Origin: Arthrobacter oryzae
Lineage (GTDB): Bacteria; Actinomycetota; Actinomycetes; Actinomycetales; Micrococcaceae
DNA length: 64,000 nucleotides
Reading direction: 5' to 3'
Assembly: GCF_030812315.1 (NCBI RefSeq)
Contig: NZ_JAUSSM010000004.1
Span: 372,001 to 436,000 of the forward strand
Part shown: positions 8,110 to 16,603 of the stretch, piece by piece
How the letters are laid out: each line of letters starts with the position of its first letter
How positions within the stretch are numbered: position 1 is the first letter of the stretch
Notes under the pieces: generated by a model
Told to the model about the DNA's origin: nothing
The model's input: only the letters and a program-made list of their open reading frames with translations
Database searches by the model: none
Translations under genes and position numbers: made by a program

Positions 8110-8145
8110 GCCTGTTTAAGGGCAGCGGCTTAACGCCCCGGCCGC

Positions 8146-11100
8146 TCAGCGCGCGAACCGCAGGGTCATGAGCTGGAACGGGCGGAGCGTCAGTTCCGCC
8201 GAATCGCGGCCCGCCGTGACGCCCTGACCCTTAACCGGACGCTCCAGGAGATCCACGGCGTGGACTCCCTTGGTGTCGAAGTTCGCCGTCACCAGTCCTA
8301 CGGACCGCTCCCCCAGGGATTCATAGAGACGCACGATGACATCGCCGGAGCCGTCCTCGGCGAGCTTCACCGCCTCGACCACAATTCCCTGGTTGAACAC
8401 GGTGAACAGCGGACTGACGGCGTGCGCGCCCTTCACGATGCGCGGGGCAAGGTTGGTCCGGTAGCCCTCTTCCACGGCATCGGCGATGGCCGCGCCGGGC
8501 CTGATGGTCACCAGGAGCTCATGCCGGCCGCGGTCGGCGCCCGGATCCGGATACTTGGGGGCACGCAACAGCGACGTGCGCACCGTCGTGGTTGTGCCGC
8601 CGTCGTCCCTCACACTGCGGGTGACATCGTGGCCGTAACTGGAGGCGTTGGACACGGCCACGCCATAACCCGGTTCCGCAACGTGGATCCAGCGGTGGGC
8701 GCAGATTTCGAACTTCGCCGCCTCCCAGGATGTGTTGGTGTGGGTCGGCCGGAAAACATGCCCGAACTGTGTCTCCGATGCAGAGCGGTCCGCGCGAATG
8801 TCCAGCGGGAAGCCGATCTTAAGGAGCTTTTCCCGTTCCTGCCAGTCCACGGCGGTCAGGATGCTCAGTGATCCGGACCCGGCCTCCAGCGAAATCCGCT
8901 GGGTGATGGCTGACGATCCCGCCAGCCGTTCCACCACCACGACGGCGTCCCAGCCGCCCCGCTCCAGCGTTACCGAACGCGCTTCGGTCAGCGAGGTGAC
9001 GTTCCGTCGATAAAACTCGTCAATGTCCCACGCGTCCCATTCATTGGGCGTATCGCGGTGGAGTTCCAGATGGTTCCCGAACTGGCCCGGGGCAATCGCT
9101 TCGCGGCCGCTTGCATGGTCGAGCAGCGAAGTCAGGAGTCCGTTGGCATCCAGCACGGCCCGGATCACGCCGTTGTCCAGGATGTAGCCCCCGCCGGCTT
9201 CGGTCACCGTCACCGGGTTGTCGCTCCTGGCGGGTTCGGCGGCGGCCAGCGCGGGAACGCCGCTGCGTTCGTGCGGTGCGGCGTTGAGCAGGAACTCGCT
9301 GCCGCCTTCCCCGAGCGCCGCGCGCGCCGCGCCGGCGATGATGGCCTCGAGGGCATCCGCGATGGCCGCATAGTTCCGCTCTGCGTCCTGGTGGACCCAG
9401 GCGATCGAGCTGCCGGGCAGGATGTCATGGAACTGCTGAAGCAGGACCAGTTGCCACAGGCGCTTCAGTTCGGCCGCCGGGTACACGAAATCGCCCGCGG
9501 TACGGACGGAGGCGGTGGCGCACCACAGCTCGGCCTCCCGGAGCAGGTGTTCGCTGCGCCGGTTGCCCAGCTTGGTTTTCGCCTGGCTGGTGTACGTTCC
9601 GCGGTGCAGTTCCAGGTACATCTCGCCCACCCACACTGGCAGGGACGTGTACTCAGCCTGTGCATGCGAGAAGAAGTTCGCGGCAGTTCCGATCCGCACT
9701 CTCGGGGAGCCTTCGAGGTTGGCCGTGCGGTGGGCTGCGGCAATCATTTCCCGCGTCGGTCCGCCGCCGCCGTCACCGTATCCAAACGGGACCAGCGAGA
9801 CGGTGCCGCGGCCGTGGTCCCGATAGTTCCGTTCGGCATGGGCCAGTTCGCGGCCGCTCAGTTCCGAGTTGTAGGTGTCCACCGGGGGGAAGTGGGTGAA
9901 CAGGCGGGTGCCGTCGATGCCTTCCCAGTTGAAGGTGTGGTGCGGCATCTTATTGACCTGGTTCCAGGAGATCTTCTGGGTCAGGAACCACTTGCTGCCG
10001 GCCGCCTTCACGATCTGGGGCAGAGCGCCGGAGTATCCGAACGAATCAGGCAGCCAGGCTTCCTGGCAGTCCACGCCGAATTCATCGAGGAAAAATTTCT
10101 TGCCCTCAAGGAACTGCCGGGCCATTGCCTCGCCCCCTGGCATGTTGGTGTCCGATTCCACCCACATGCCGCCCACGGGTACGAATTGTCCGGCCTTGAC
10201 CTTCTCGCGGATCCGGCCGAACAGCTCCGGGTAGAACTCCTTCATCCAGGCCAGCTGCTGCGCTGACGAACAGGAGAAAACGAAGTCAGGAAACTCATCC
10301 ATCAAAGCCACGACATTGGAGAACGTGCGTGCACATTTGCGCATGGTTTCCCGGACCGGCCACAGCCAGGCAGAGTCAATGTGCGCGTGGCCCGTGGCCA
10401 CCAGCTGATGGGCCGAGGCGTAGGCAGGGCGGGAGAGCACTTCGGCCAGGGCGGCACGGCCGGCCGCCGCGGTCCCGGGCACGTCGTCCGGATCCATGAT
10501 GTCCAGCATCCGCTCCAGGGCGCGAAGGATCTCGTGGCGGCGGGGCAGCTCCATGGGGAGTTCGTGCATGAGGCCGCTCAGGGTCCAAACGTCCTGTTGC
10601 AGCGCCCAGACGGTCTGGTTGAGTTCGGCGATGGCGATGGTGCCCAGCCGGTACGTGGGATCCTGCCCCGCGGTCGTCTTGTCGCCGTACGGCATGGCTG
10701 CGAAAGTCCAGCCCTGCGCCACGTCGGGGTTGGCGGCAGCCTCGACGTAGAAGTCCACTGCCATTCCGCTGCCCAGGAGTTTCAGCGGAATGTACTGGTT
10801 CCGCGGCGAGATGGCCTTGATGATGGTCCCGTCAGGCCGCCACGCGATTCCCTCGCACTGGAAGCCCGGAAGCTCCCGGGTGAATCCGAGGTTCACCACG
10901 ATTTCCACCGCGGTATCAGGAGCGGTTCCCCACGAATCGGGCACCTCGCCCTGCAGCCTCAGCCATTTGGTACTCCACGGCCGGCCCCACGATGCGCCGT
11001 GTTCCAGCGGGGTGAAGTCTTGGCGCAGGGCTTCCATGACGGAAACTGGCTCGTCCGGAACCTCCCAGCTGCTCAGGTTCAACGGGACGCTGCGGGTATA

Positions 11101-11172
11101 TACCGCGGTGTCCACGCGTTCGCGCATGAAGCGGTCGAGACGGACTTCCGTGATGCGGCGGTCGTCGTGCAA
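8146..11172 (-). CDS. Alpha-mannosidase, glycoside hydrolase family 38
   Basis: 1008 residues, normal for bacterial GH38. The catalytic domain begins with GHAHIDSAWLWP (near residue 261, the His-x-Asp Zn2+ ligands). The nucleophile Asp is in WLPDSFGYSG (near 372), and HFPPVDTYN follows. Long beta-rich domains occupy the C-terminal half. No signal peptide, so it acts in the cytoplasm on imported mannose-containing oligosaccharides. The start is TTG at 11172, with SD AAGAGGA seven bases upstream; the next in-frame ATG (Met16) has no comparable SD. It stands alone without a transporter or regulator nearby, but a LacI-type operator lies about 165 bases upstream. Confidence 0.92.
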   Translation of the reverse strand: MHDDRRITEVRLDRFMRERVDTAVYTRSVPLNLSSWEVPDEPVSVMEALRQDFTPLEHGASWGRPWSTKWLRLQGEVPDSWGTAPDTAVEIVVNLGFTRELPGFQCEGIAWRPDGTIIKAISPRNQYIPLKLLGSGMAVDFYVEAAANPDVAQGWTFAAMPYGDKTTAGQDPTYRLGTIAIAELNQTVWALQQDVWTLSGLMHELPMELPRRHEILRALERMLDIMDPDDVPGTAAAGRAALAEVLSRPAYASAHQLVATGHAHIDSAWLWPVRETMRKCARTFSNVVALMDEFPDFVFSCSSAQQLAWMKEFYPELFGRIREKVKAGQFVPVGGMWVESDTNMPGGEAMARQFLEGKKFFLDEFGVDCQEAWLPDSFGYSGALPQIVKAAGSKWFLTQKISWNQVNKMPHHTFNWEGIDGTRLFTHFPPVDTYNSELSGRELAHAERNYRDHGRGTVSLVPFGYGDGGGGPTREMIAAAHRTANLEGSPRVRIGTAANFFSHAQAEYTSLPVWVGEMYLELHRGTYTSQAKTKLGNRRSEHLLREAELWCATASVRTAGDFVYPAAELKRLWQLVLLQQFHDILPGSSIAWVHQDAERNYAAIADALEAIIAGAARAALGEGGSEFLLNAAPHERSGVPALAAAEPARSDNPVTVTEAGGGYILDNGVIRAVLDANGLLTSLLDHASGREAIAPGQFGNHLELHRDTPNEWDAWDIDEFYRRNVTSLTEARSVTLERGGWDAVVVVERLAGSSAITQRISLEAGSGSLSILTAVDWQEREKLLKIGFPLDIRADRSASETQFGHVFRPTHTNTSWEAAKFEICAHRWIHVAEPGYGVAVSNASSYGHDVTRSVRDDGGTTTTVRTSLLRAPKYPDPGADRGRHELLVTIRPGAAIADAVEEGYRTNLAPRIVKGAHAVSPLFTVFNQGIVVEAVKLAEDGSGDVIVRLYESLGERSVGLVTANFDTKGVHAVDLLERPVKGQGVTAGRDSAELTLRPFQLMTLRFAR

Positions 11173-11332
11173 TGTGGTCCTCTTTAATGCCTGTGGCCTG
11201 GGAGCTGACAGCTGGTTCGCGGTACGTGCCTGGCCGCTAGGCTCAGCTTATGCGCACGCCCTGGAACTCGGCCGAAAGAGCGGTTCGGCGCGTCCATTCG
11301 ATGGATAAAATCTACTGCGCCCGGCCCGATAA

Positions 11333-11346
11333 TCCAAGCGCTTTGA
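11333..11346 (-). promoter_or_regulatory. LacI-family type operator upstream of the mannosidase
   Basis: On the minus strand TCAAAGCGCTTGGA has the perfect 8-bp core AAGCGCTT (11336-11343) with the central CG typical of LacI/GalR-family operators. It lies between the fdhD stop and the mannosidase start, both on the minus strand. No LacI-family gene is in this window, so the regulator would be encoded elsewhere. Role inferred from the motif and position. Confidence 0.5.
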
Positions 11347-11347
11347 C

Positions 11348-12220
11348 CTATCCCGGCACGGGCGCGGGCGCCGTGATCCGCTGTTGTCCGGCATAGACAT
11401 TGAGCGTGGTGCCCCTGCTGAAACCCGCCAGCGTCATGCCGCTGGCCTCAGCAAGTTCCACGGCCAGGCTGGAAGGAGCACTGACCGCGGCCAGCACCGG
11501 GATGCCGGCCAGGGCCGCCTTCTGCACGAGTTCGAATGAGGCGCGGCCCGAGACCTGCAGCACCGTGCCCGCCAGCGGCAGCAGCCGTTCCCGCAGCGCC
11601 CAGCCCACCACTTTGTCCACGGCGTTGTGCCGCCCCACGTCCTCGCGCAGGCACAACAGCTCAGTGCCGCCGTCGTCCCTGATCTTGAAGAGCCCGGCGG
11701 CGTGGACGCCTCCGGTGGCATCGAAGACCGCCTGTGCCGCGCGGAGTTTGTCCGGCAGCCCGGACAGCGTCTCCACGGGGACCGTCAGGGGGTCCGCCGC
11801 GGGGCTGAAATGCGACGACTTCCGGACGGCGTCGATGGAGTCCGTGCCGCAGATGCCGCAAGAGCTCGAGGTAAAGATGTTGCGGCCCCTGTCAGGCAGG
11901 ACGACGTCGGGCCGCAGCTGCGCTTCCACCACGTTGAACGTCTGCACGCCGTTCTCGTCCTCGCCCGCGCAAAAGCGCAGCGAGACGAGCTGCTCCGGGG
12001 CCCAGATGATGCCCTCGGAAACCAGGAATCCGGCCACGAGGTCGAAATCGTCTCCGGGCGTCCGCATGGTGACGGTAAAGGGAAGGGAACCCAGCCGTAT
12101 CTCCAGCGGTTCCTCCACCGCCAGCACGTCTTCCCGGTGCCGCACGGGGAACTCGCGGGACTGGGGTGAACCGTCCAGGACAAACCTGTGGATCTTGCGG
12201 CGTTGCGTCATACGGGCCAC
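11348..12220 (-). CDS. fdhD: FdhD, sulfur carrier/sulfurtransferase for formate dehydrogenase
   Basis: 290 residues. FdhD moves sulfur from the IscS desulfurase to the molybdenum cofactor before its insertion into formate dehydrogenase. The redox CGIC motif (near residues 121-124) carries the two required cysteines, preceded by FTSSS. Further family landmarks are LVAGFLVSEGII (about 60-72), REDVGRHNAVDK (about 189-200) and SGRASFELVQKA. GTG at 12220 is six bases after the SD AGGAG; the ATG three codons later is poorer. It is cytoplasmic. It runs in the same direction as moeA and mobA, which fits cofactor supply. No formate dehydrogenase gene is visible in the window. Confidence 0.95.
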   Translation of the reverse strand: MARMTQRRKIHRFVLDGSPQSREFPVRHREDVLAVEEPLEIRLGSLPFTVTMRTPGDDFDLVAGFLVSEGIIWAPEQLVSLRFCAGEDENGVQTFNVVEAQLRPDVVLPDRGRNIFTSSSCGICGTDSIDAVRKSSHFSPAADPLTVPVETLSGLPDKLRAAQAVFDATGGVHAAGLFKIRDDGGTELLCLREDVGRHNAVDKVVGWALRERLLPLAGTVLQVSGRASFELVQKAALAGIPVLAAVSAPSSLAVELAEASGMTLAGFSRGTTLNVYAGQQRITAPAPVPG

Positions 12221-12291
12221 TATGTGCTCCTAACAGTGCGGGATATGACCATCATTGCAAGCCGGGACCGCCTTCACCAGCGGGGATCGAA

Positions 12292-13881
12292 TTAGCCCAG
12301 CAGCGCACTCCAGTCCACCGGGCCGTCCGCAGCCGGGGGCTTTCGTGAGGCCTTGCGGGGAGCCGTCCTGGGCTTCGCCGTGGCCGGTTCCGCCTGCTGG
12401 ATCGGCGCACCCCAGGGCAGGGCGAAGGCGGGCACCGCCTCCCCCAGCTGAACGCCGTGCGGCGGAACCACAAGGACGCCGTCCGCCGCCGCAAGGCCGC
12501 GCATCATGCCGGGTCCGGCGTGCTGGGCCGGGGATGCCATCCCGTACAGGAGCCTGAACGGCATCAGCCGCGTCCGCCCCGGATCGGGGTCGAGCATCGT
12601 TCCGCAAGGCACCTCACCCACCGGCGGCAGCGTTCCATGGCCCAGGGCGGCCAGCAGCGGCGCCCCCACAGTGCAGAGAGCCATCATGGCCGCGAGCGGG
12701 TTGCCTGGCAGGCCAAGGATGAAGCGGCCGTCCGGCAACTCGGCGAGGACCGCCGGGTGCCCGGGTCGCATGGCGATGCCATCGATCAACAGGCGACCGC
12801 CCAGTTCCGCGACAGCCCGGCGGAGGTGGTCGGTCCCGGAACGGCCGGTTCCGCCGGTGGTGATGACGACGTCGGCAGGCGCTTCTTCCGCTGCTGGCTC
12901 CCCTGCTTCATCAAGGGCCACTGAGCCCTCCGGCCCGGTGTCTTCCAGGGCAGCAAGCCACTCGTCGTAGCCGTCGCCGATCTTCTCCTGCCCGGCGCTG
13001 ATGCCGCCGAGCATCTCAACCACGGCCCCAAGCTGCGGGCCGAAGGTGTCGCGGACCTTGCCCGGCACGGGAAGGCCCTCGGTGACCACCTCCGATCCCG
13101 TCAGCAGGATCTTCACTACAGGTTTCCCCTGGACCCGCAGGGCGTCATGGCCGGCAAGCGCCGCGAGGGCCAGGTGGGCAGGGTTCAGGACTGTGCCGCT
13201 TTTGACCAGGACATCTCCGGCGGCCGCTTCCTCGCCCGCTTTCCGGATGTGCTGGCCGTTTTTCGGTTCGCCGGGCCGTGCTGCCCCGCCAAGGGCAAGC
13301 ACCGGGAGCCCTTCGTCGTCTGTAGCCATGGTGCCGCTCTCGCTGCGGAGCACAGCCTTCGCGCCGGGCGGAAGAAGGCCGCCCGTGACGATGGGGCTGG
13401 CCTGGTGAGGTGCGAGGCGATGACCGGGCTCTGCCAGGATCCAGGGCCCGGTGCCATTGACCGCCCAGCCGTCCATTGCGGACGACGCGTAGTGCGGCAT
13501 GTCCTGAAGGGCGGTAATGTCTGCCGCGAGCGTCCTGCCCAGTGCGTTTCCGAGCGGCACCAGTCCAGGCGGAATGGGTGTTGCGCAATCAAATGACGCC
13601 TGCCGGGCCTCCTGCCAGGTGTGCGCCAAATGGCTGTGCCCGGAGTCGGCGGATCCGGAGTCGCCGGACCCTGCGTCGCCGGGTCCGGCATCCTCGGAGA
13701 GGACATCCCCCGTGCCTGCATCCCCGGGTCCTGCATCCTCAGTGCCTGCATCCCCGGGTCCGGTATCGCCGGAAGCCCCGTTGGCGCCCCCTTCAGCGCG
13801 GGGATCAGCGGATACGGCGGCTTCCCCGCGTCCACCTACGTCGCTGGCGGCGTCACGGCCGTCCGGCGGCGCAGCAGTCAT
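12292..13881 (-). CDS. moeA: MoeA, molybdopterin molybdotransferase with repeat-rich N-terminal extension
   Basis: 529 residues, about 110 more than usual. The core starts near residue 88 (TWQEARQASFDCATPI) and includes DMPHYASSAMDGWAV, ITTGGTGRSGTDHLR (MPT-binding, MoCF-biosynthesis domain) and LPGNPLAAM. It inserts molybdate into adenylated molybdopterin to give active Moco. Residues 38-81 are pentapeptide-like repeats rich in Gly, Asp and Ala, and the C-terminus (about 480-520) is Pro/Lys-rich; both are probably disordered. The start ATG overlaps the stop of the DUF6457 gene (ATGA), supporting this long N-terminus by coupling, although the SD is weak. It lies 71 bases before fdhD. Confidence 0.93.
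   Translation of the reverse strand: MTAAPPDGRDAASDVGGRGEAAVSADPRAEGGANGASGDTGPGDAGTEDAGPGDAGTGDVLSEDAGPGDAGSGDSGSADSGHSHLAHTWQEARQASFDCATPIPPGLVPLGNALGRTLAADITALQDMPHYASSAMDGWAVNGTGPWILAEPGHRLAPHQASPIVTGGLLPPGAKAVLRSESGTMATDDEGLPVLALGGAARPGEPKNGQHIRKAGEEAAAGDVLVKSGTVLNPAHLALAALAGHDALRVQGKPVVKILLTGSEVVTEGLPVPGKVRDTFGPQLGAVVEMLGGISAGQEKIGDGYDEWLAALEDTGPEGSVALDEAGEPAAEEAPADVVITTGGTGRSGTDHLRRAVAELGGRLLIDGIAMRPGHPAVLAELPDGRFILGLPGNPLAAMMALCTVGAPLLAALGHGTLPPVGEVPCGTMLDPDPGRTRLMPFRLLYGMASPAQHAGPGMMRGLAAADGVLVVPPHGVQLGEAVPAFALPWGAPIQQAEPATAKPRTAPRKASRKPPAADGPVDWSALLG
13639..13770 (-). repeat. 15-bp in-frame repeat array in the moeA 5' end
   Basis: About eight degenerate 15-base units encode pentapeptides of the type G-x-x-D-A (GPGDA, GTEDA, GPGDA, GTGDV, LSEDA, GPGDA, GSGDS, GSADS). 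A longer 30-base period is almost perfect over two copies around 13710-13765 on the plus strand. Such arrays expand and contract by slippage, so repeat number may vary between strains. Confidence 0.8.
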
Positions 13882-14246
13882 GCGCCGGTGTTCCCACTGC
13901 TGACAGACGGTCCTGGCGCAGCGTCGGCCCGCAAGGCGCCCGGTCCGGCCGGATCGGCCGTGCCGGCCGCTGAGTCCGCCGCTGCGTAGTCCATGGCCAG
14001 TGCCCGGGCCACTCCCAGGGCCGCCTGCATCGAGACGGCATCCGGGGCCTGCCCCGAACCCGATGCCATTCCCGCGGCGAAGCCGGCGATGAACGTGGTC
14101 AGCGGTGCCGCCGGACGCACCACGGAATGCGCTGCGACACCGGCCAGCGCAAGCACTTCATTGACGTCCACCTCGACGTCCTCCAGCTCGAAGGCCTGCA
14201 GCAGGGCCCGGCACCAGTCCTCCAGCGTTTCGTCCTGGCTTTTCAC
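13878..14246 (-). CDS. DUF6457 domain protein, molybdenum cofactor gene cluster
   Basis: 122 residues. The core (TLEDWCRALLQAFEL, then VDVNEVLALAG, then HSVVRPAAPLTTFIAGFAAG) is the small helical domain that in actinobacteria is found beside, or fused to, MobA and MoeA. Its biochemical role is unknown; a helper role in Moco maturation is inferred from its neighbours. I chose GTG at 14246 because the SD GGAGG is six bases upstream and the family core starts right after. A longer reading would overlap mobA. Its stop overlaps the moeA start by four bases, so the two are translationally coupled. The tail after residue 90 is Ala/Gly/Pro-rich. Confidence 0.8.
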   Translation of the reverse strand: MKSQDETLEDWCRALLQAFELEDVEVDVNEVLALAGVAAHSVVRPAAPLTTFIAGFAAGMASGSGQAPDAVSMQAALGVARALAMDYAAADSAAGTADPAGPGALRADAAPGPSVSSGNTGA

Positions 14247-14308
14247 TGTTGCCTCCAAACTCAAATTCAGTTGCGGTGCCACTGCACGGTTCCCCACCAA
14301 ACGGCGGA

Positions 14309-14926
14309 TCATGACCCCTGGCGGGACACCCCTAACGCGGTGGCATCGTCCCATGTGTCCACATCATCCGTGGCGCCCGCAGGGACGGTAACAGCCCGCA
14401 CGTCAAGCCTAGCAAGGAGGGCGAAGACTGATGCCCCCGTGAGCCTTCCGCCCTTCTCCATTTCGTCCGCCGCACGTTTTAGCGCACCTGTGTCATAAAA
14501 ACCGGCAAGTGGCTGTCTGCGGCCGTCCGGAGAAGCGGCCATGACCCCCTCGGATTCGGTGGCATCCGGGCCGTCACGGACCAGGGCATCCCGCAGGGCG
14601 GCGACGGCCTGGTCCGCTTTGGGCATGTCACAGGCCAGCACCAGCGTCATCGGTGCCCTGAGGGGGCCTCGGGAGCGGTCGAGGGACGCCAGACCGGCGG
14701 CGATGGCGGCAGCAGGGCCCGCGAAGGCCGGCTCCTCGCGGCACGTCAGAACACCCGGGGGCAGACTCCCGGGATCAGGTCCCACCACTACCGTGGCGCC
14801 GGCCCCGGCGGATGCAGCCAGCGACCGCGCAAGGAGGGTGGCGCCGTCGTACACCAGCTGGGCCTTGGGCACCCCGCCCAGCCGAGATGACCGGCCGCCG
14901 GCAAGGATTAAGGCATCAAACTCCAC
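14309..14926 (-). CDS. mobA: MobA-like molybdenum cofactor guanylyltransferase
   Basis: 205 residues. The N-terminal nucleotide-binding loop LAGGRSSRLGG followed by PK is the signature of MobA-type NTP transferases, and LVLACDMP holds the metal-binding Asp. DGRRQPLAGFYD is the later conserved segment. The enzyme attaches GMP (or, in relatives such as MocA, CMP) to Moco for bis-MGD enzymes such as formate dehydrogenase; the neighbouring fdhD and moeA genes support this. It is the first gene of a minus-strand cluster mobA, DUF6457, moeA, fdhD. Cytoplasmic. The precise nucleotide is not determinable here. Confidence 0.88.
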   Translation of the reverse strand: MEFDALILAGGRSSRLGGVPKAQLVYDGATLLARSLAASAGAGATVVVGPDPGSLPPGVLTCREEPAFAGPAAAIAAGLASLDRSRGPLRAPMTLVLACDMPKADQAVAALRDALVRDGPDATESEGVMAASPDGRRQPLAGFYDTGALKRAADEMEKGGRLTGASVFALLARLDVRAVTVPAGATDDVDTWDDATALGVSRQGS

Positions 14927-14974
14927 ATGGCAAGCCTAGCCCCCGACCCCGCGGCTTGATGCAGCCGTGACGTC

Positions 14975-15475
14975 TCAGGCGGCGGATTCGGGCAGGAGGA
15001 AAGGGTCCCACGCCGGCGTGGGCTTCTCCAGCTCCTTGATCTGCCAGATGGTGCCATGCGGAGGGGCCGGCACAAACCTGAGTTTCCAGCCCATCTCGGC
15101 CGGCGTGTGGTCACCCTTGACGTTGTTGCAGCGAAGGCAGGCGGCCACAAGGTTCTCCCAGGAGTCCGCACCGCCCCGCGATTTCGGGTGGACATGGTCA
15201 ATGGTGTGTGCTGCCTTACCGCAATAGGCGCAGCGGTGGCCGTCACGGCGCAGCACGCCCCGGCGGCTCACAGCCGTGATCGTGTTGTACCGGGGCCGGA
15301 TGTAGCGGTTGAGGAGAATCACGGACGGACGGCCCAGAATCTCCTGCGGCCCAACGACGGGATCGTCGCCCTCGGCCACCACGCTTGCTTTTCCGGTCAG
15401 CACAAGAACCAGCGCCCGGCGGAAGGTCACAACCGCCAGCGGTTCATATCCAGCATTAAGAACGAGAGTGCGCAT
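14975..15475 (-). CDS. HNH endonuclease family protein
   Basis: 166 residues. The HNH finger occupies about residues 76-125: CAYCGK, then HTIDHVHPKSRGG, then NLVAACLRCNNVKG. Paired CxxC motifs hold structural Zn2+ and the DH pair is the active-site core. This compact stand-alone type (starting MRTLVLNAGYEPL) is highly conserved in actinobacteria, but its cellular role is not established. A longer reading begins at 15481, where the SD (AGAGG) would touch the start codon; ATG at 15475 is seven bases after that SD and is the better start. No restriction or phage genes surround it. Confidence 0.88.
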   Translation of the reverse strand: MRTLVLNAGYEPLAVVTFRRALVLVLTGKASVVAEGDDPVVGPQEILGRPSVILLNRYIRPRYNTITAVSRRGVLRRDGHRCAYCGKAAHTIDHVHPKSRGGADSWENLVAACLRCNNVKGDHTPAEMGWKLRFVPAPPHGTIWQIKELEKPTPAWDPFLLPESAA

Positions 15476-15643
15476 GCACATACCTCTTCACGGCCGCACC
15501 CGTCAGGGGCTCGAGGGCCGGCTGCCCTCTGCTTGTCCGGGCTATGGATCGACAACACAAGAGTAAACACTCAAGTGCCCGATCGCCGAATCGGGCCAAT
15601 ACCATACACTGTGTGTCGGTAAAAATTCACCTGCCGGAAACGC

Positions 15644-15677
15644 AGAAGAACCCCTGCCGGATGGCAGGGGTTCTTCT
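15644..15677 (-). terminator. Strong hairpin terminator after the first NlpC/P60 gene
   Basis: A perfect 15-bp stem, arms AGAAGAACCCCTGCC and GGCAGGGGTTCTTCT, with a 4-base loop, 22 bases after the stop codon of the NlpC/P60 gene. There is no long U-tract. It should end the message from the cell-wall peptidase genes upstream. Confidence 0.85.
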
Positions 15678-15698
15678 AACAGACTTCAGCCGGAGGCT

Positions 15699-16463
15699 TT
15701 AGCCGCCAACGCGGATGAAGACCGGGCCGGAGCCGACGTTGACGCTGAACAGTGAAGTGGTTCCACCGTTCCAACCGCCGTGCACGGCCTGGCCGTTGCC
15801 GACGTATACAGCGATGTGGGCCATGCCCATGCCGCCGTTCTGGTAGTAGGCGAGGTCGCCCGGCTGTGCCTCGGCGGCGCTGACGGTGCGGCCGAGGGAC
15901 AGGTAGCCTGCCGGCCAGCCGTGGTAGTTGACGCCCACTGCGGCAAGCGCGTTCGTGGCCAGGGCGGTGCAGTCCTGGGCAACGCCGAGCTGGGCGTAAG
16001 CGGCGGCTGCAATCGCGGCACCGTTTCCGCTGGCAGCGGCAGGTGCGGCGGGAGCTGCGGGGGCGGCCGGGGCGGACACAGTTGCGGCAACGGCTGCGGG
16101 AGCGGCCTCGGGAGCAGCTTCCTGAACTTCGACAACCGGCTTCGGAGCCTCAACGACCGGGGCAGGCGAGGTGGAAACAGCCGGCTTCTCGAAGGAGATG
16201 GCGATGCTGGAAGCAGCCGAGATGTTGGCCGGAGCGGAGGACTGAACTTCCAGGGTGGAAGCGGAGGTCGCTTCGCGCTGGACGTTGGTGTCGGCAGCGT
16301 TTGCTGCGATACCGCTCGTCAGGACCAGGCCGGAAGCAGCAGCGATAACCGCAGCCTGACGGCCCATGCCGCCAGCGTTGTCGCCGACAGCCTTGGCAAT
16401 GACAGCAAGCGAGTTGGTTTTGGTAACCTCGGCGCGGTGACGTGCGATGGCACGAGTAGTCAT
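15699..16463 (-). CDS. Secreted NlpC/P60 (C40) peptidoglycan endopeptidase
   Basis: 254 residues. The basic N-terminus (TTRAIARHRAEVTK) is followed by a hydrophobic signal segment (about 35-55, QAAVIAAASGLVL, cleavage after ANAA) for export. A Pro/Ala/Val-rich linker (about 95-145) precedes the C-terminal C40 domain. The catalytic Cys165 is in AQDCTALAT and His216 in MAHIAVYVG. It should cut peptide stems in the cell wall. The Cys motif is DCT, not the usual DCSG, a slight deviation. SD AAAGAGAG precedes ATG. It has no riboswitch of its own; only 140 bases separate it from the next peptidase gene, so it may be expressed by read-through. Confidence 0.88.
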   Translation of the reverse strand: MTTRAIARHRAEVTKTNSLAVIAKAVGDNAGGMGRQAAVIAAASGLVLTSGIAANAADTNVQREATSASTLEVQSSAPANISAASSIAISFEKPAVSTSPAPVVEAPKPVVEVQEAAPEAAPAAVAATVSAPAAPAAPAAPAAASGNGAAIAAAAYAQLGVAQDCTALATNALAAVGVNYHGWPAGYLSLGRTVSAAEAQPGDLAYYQNGGMGMAHIAVYVGNGQAVHGGWNGGTTSLFSVNVGSGPVFIRVGG

Positions 16464-16603
16464 TATTTCTCTCTTTCGTTTTCCTCAGACTGCGTGGCAG
16501 GCCGCGGTTTTTGGACGCTCCGGCATCTTGGGGGTAGGCCGGAACGGCCCGAATGGATTTTTTAGCGAAGTACGCGCGCTTCAGCGAAGGGAAGCGGCGT
16601 GTT

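Noticed and set aside
13639..13770. CRISPR-like array
   Set aside because: The repeats are contiguous, 15 bases long and in frame within moeA, with no spacers and no cas genes.
16464..16603. Third c-di-AMP riboswitch before the first NlpC/P60 gene
   Set aside because: The ydaO landmark blocks (GGGGGAACC, CCGACAGCT, GTAGGC) are absent from this 140-base gap; only short TTAGCGAAG repeats are seen.
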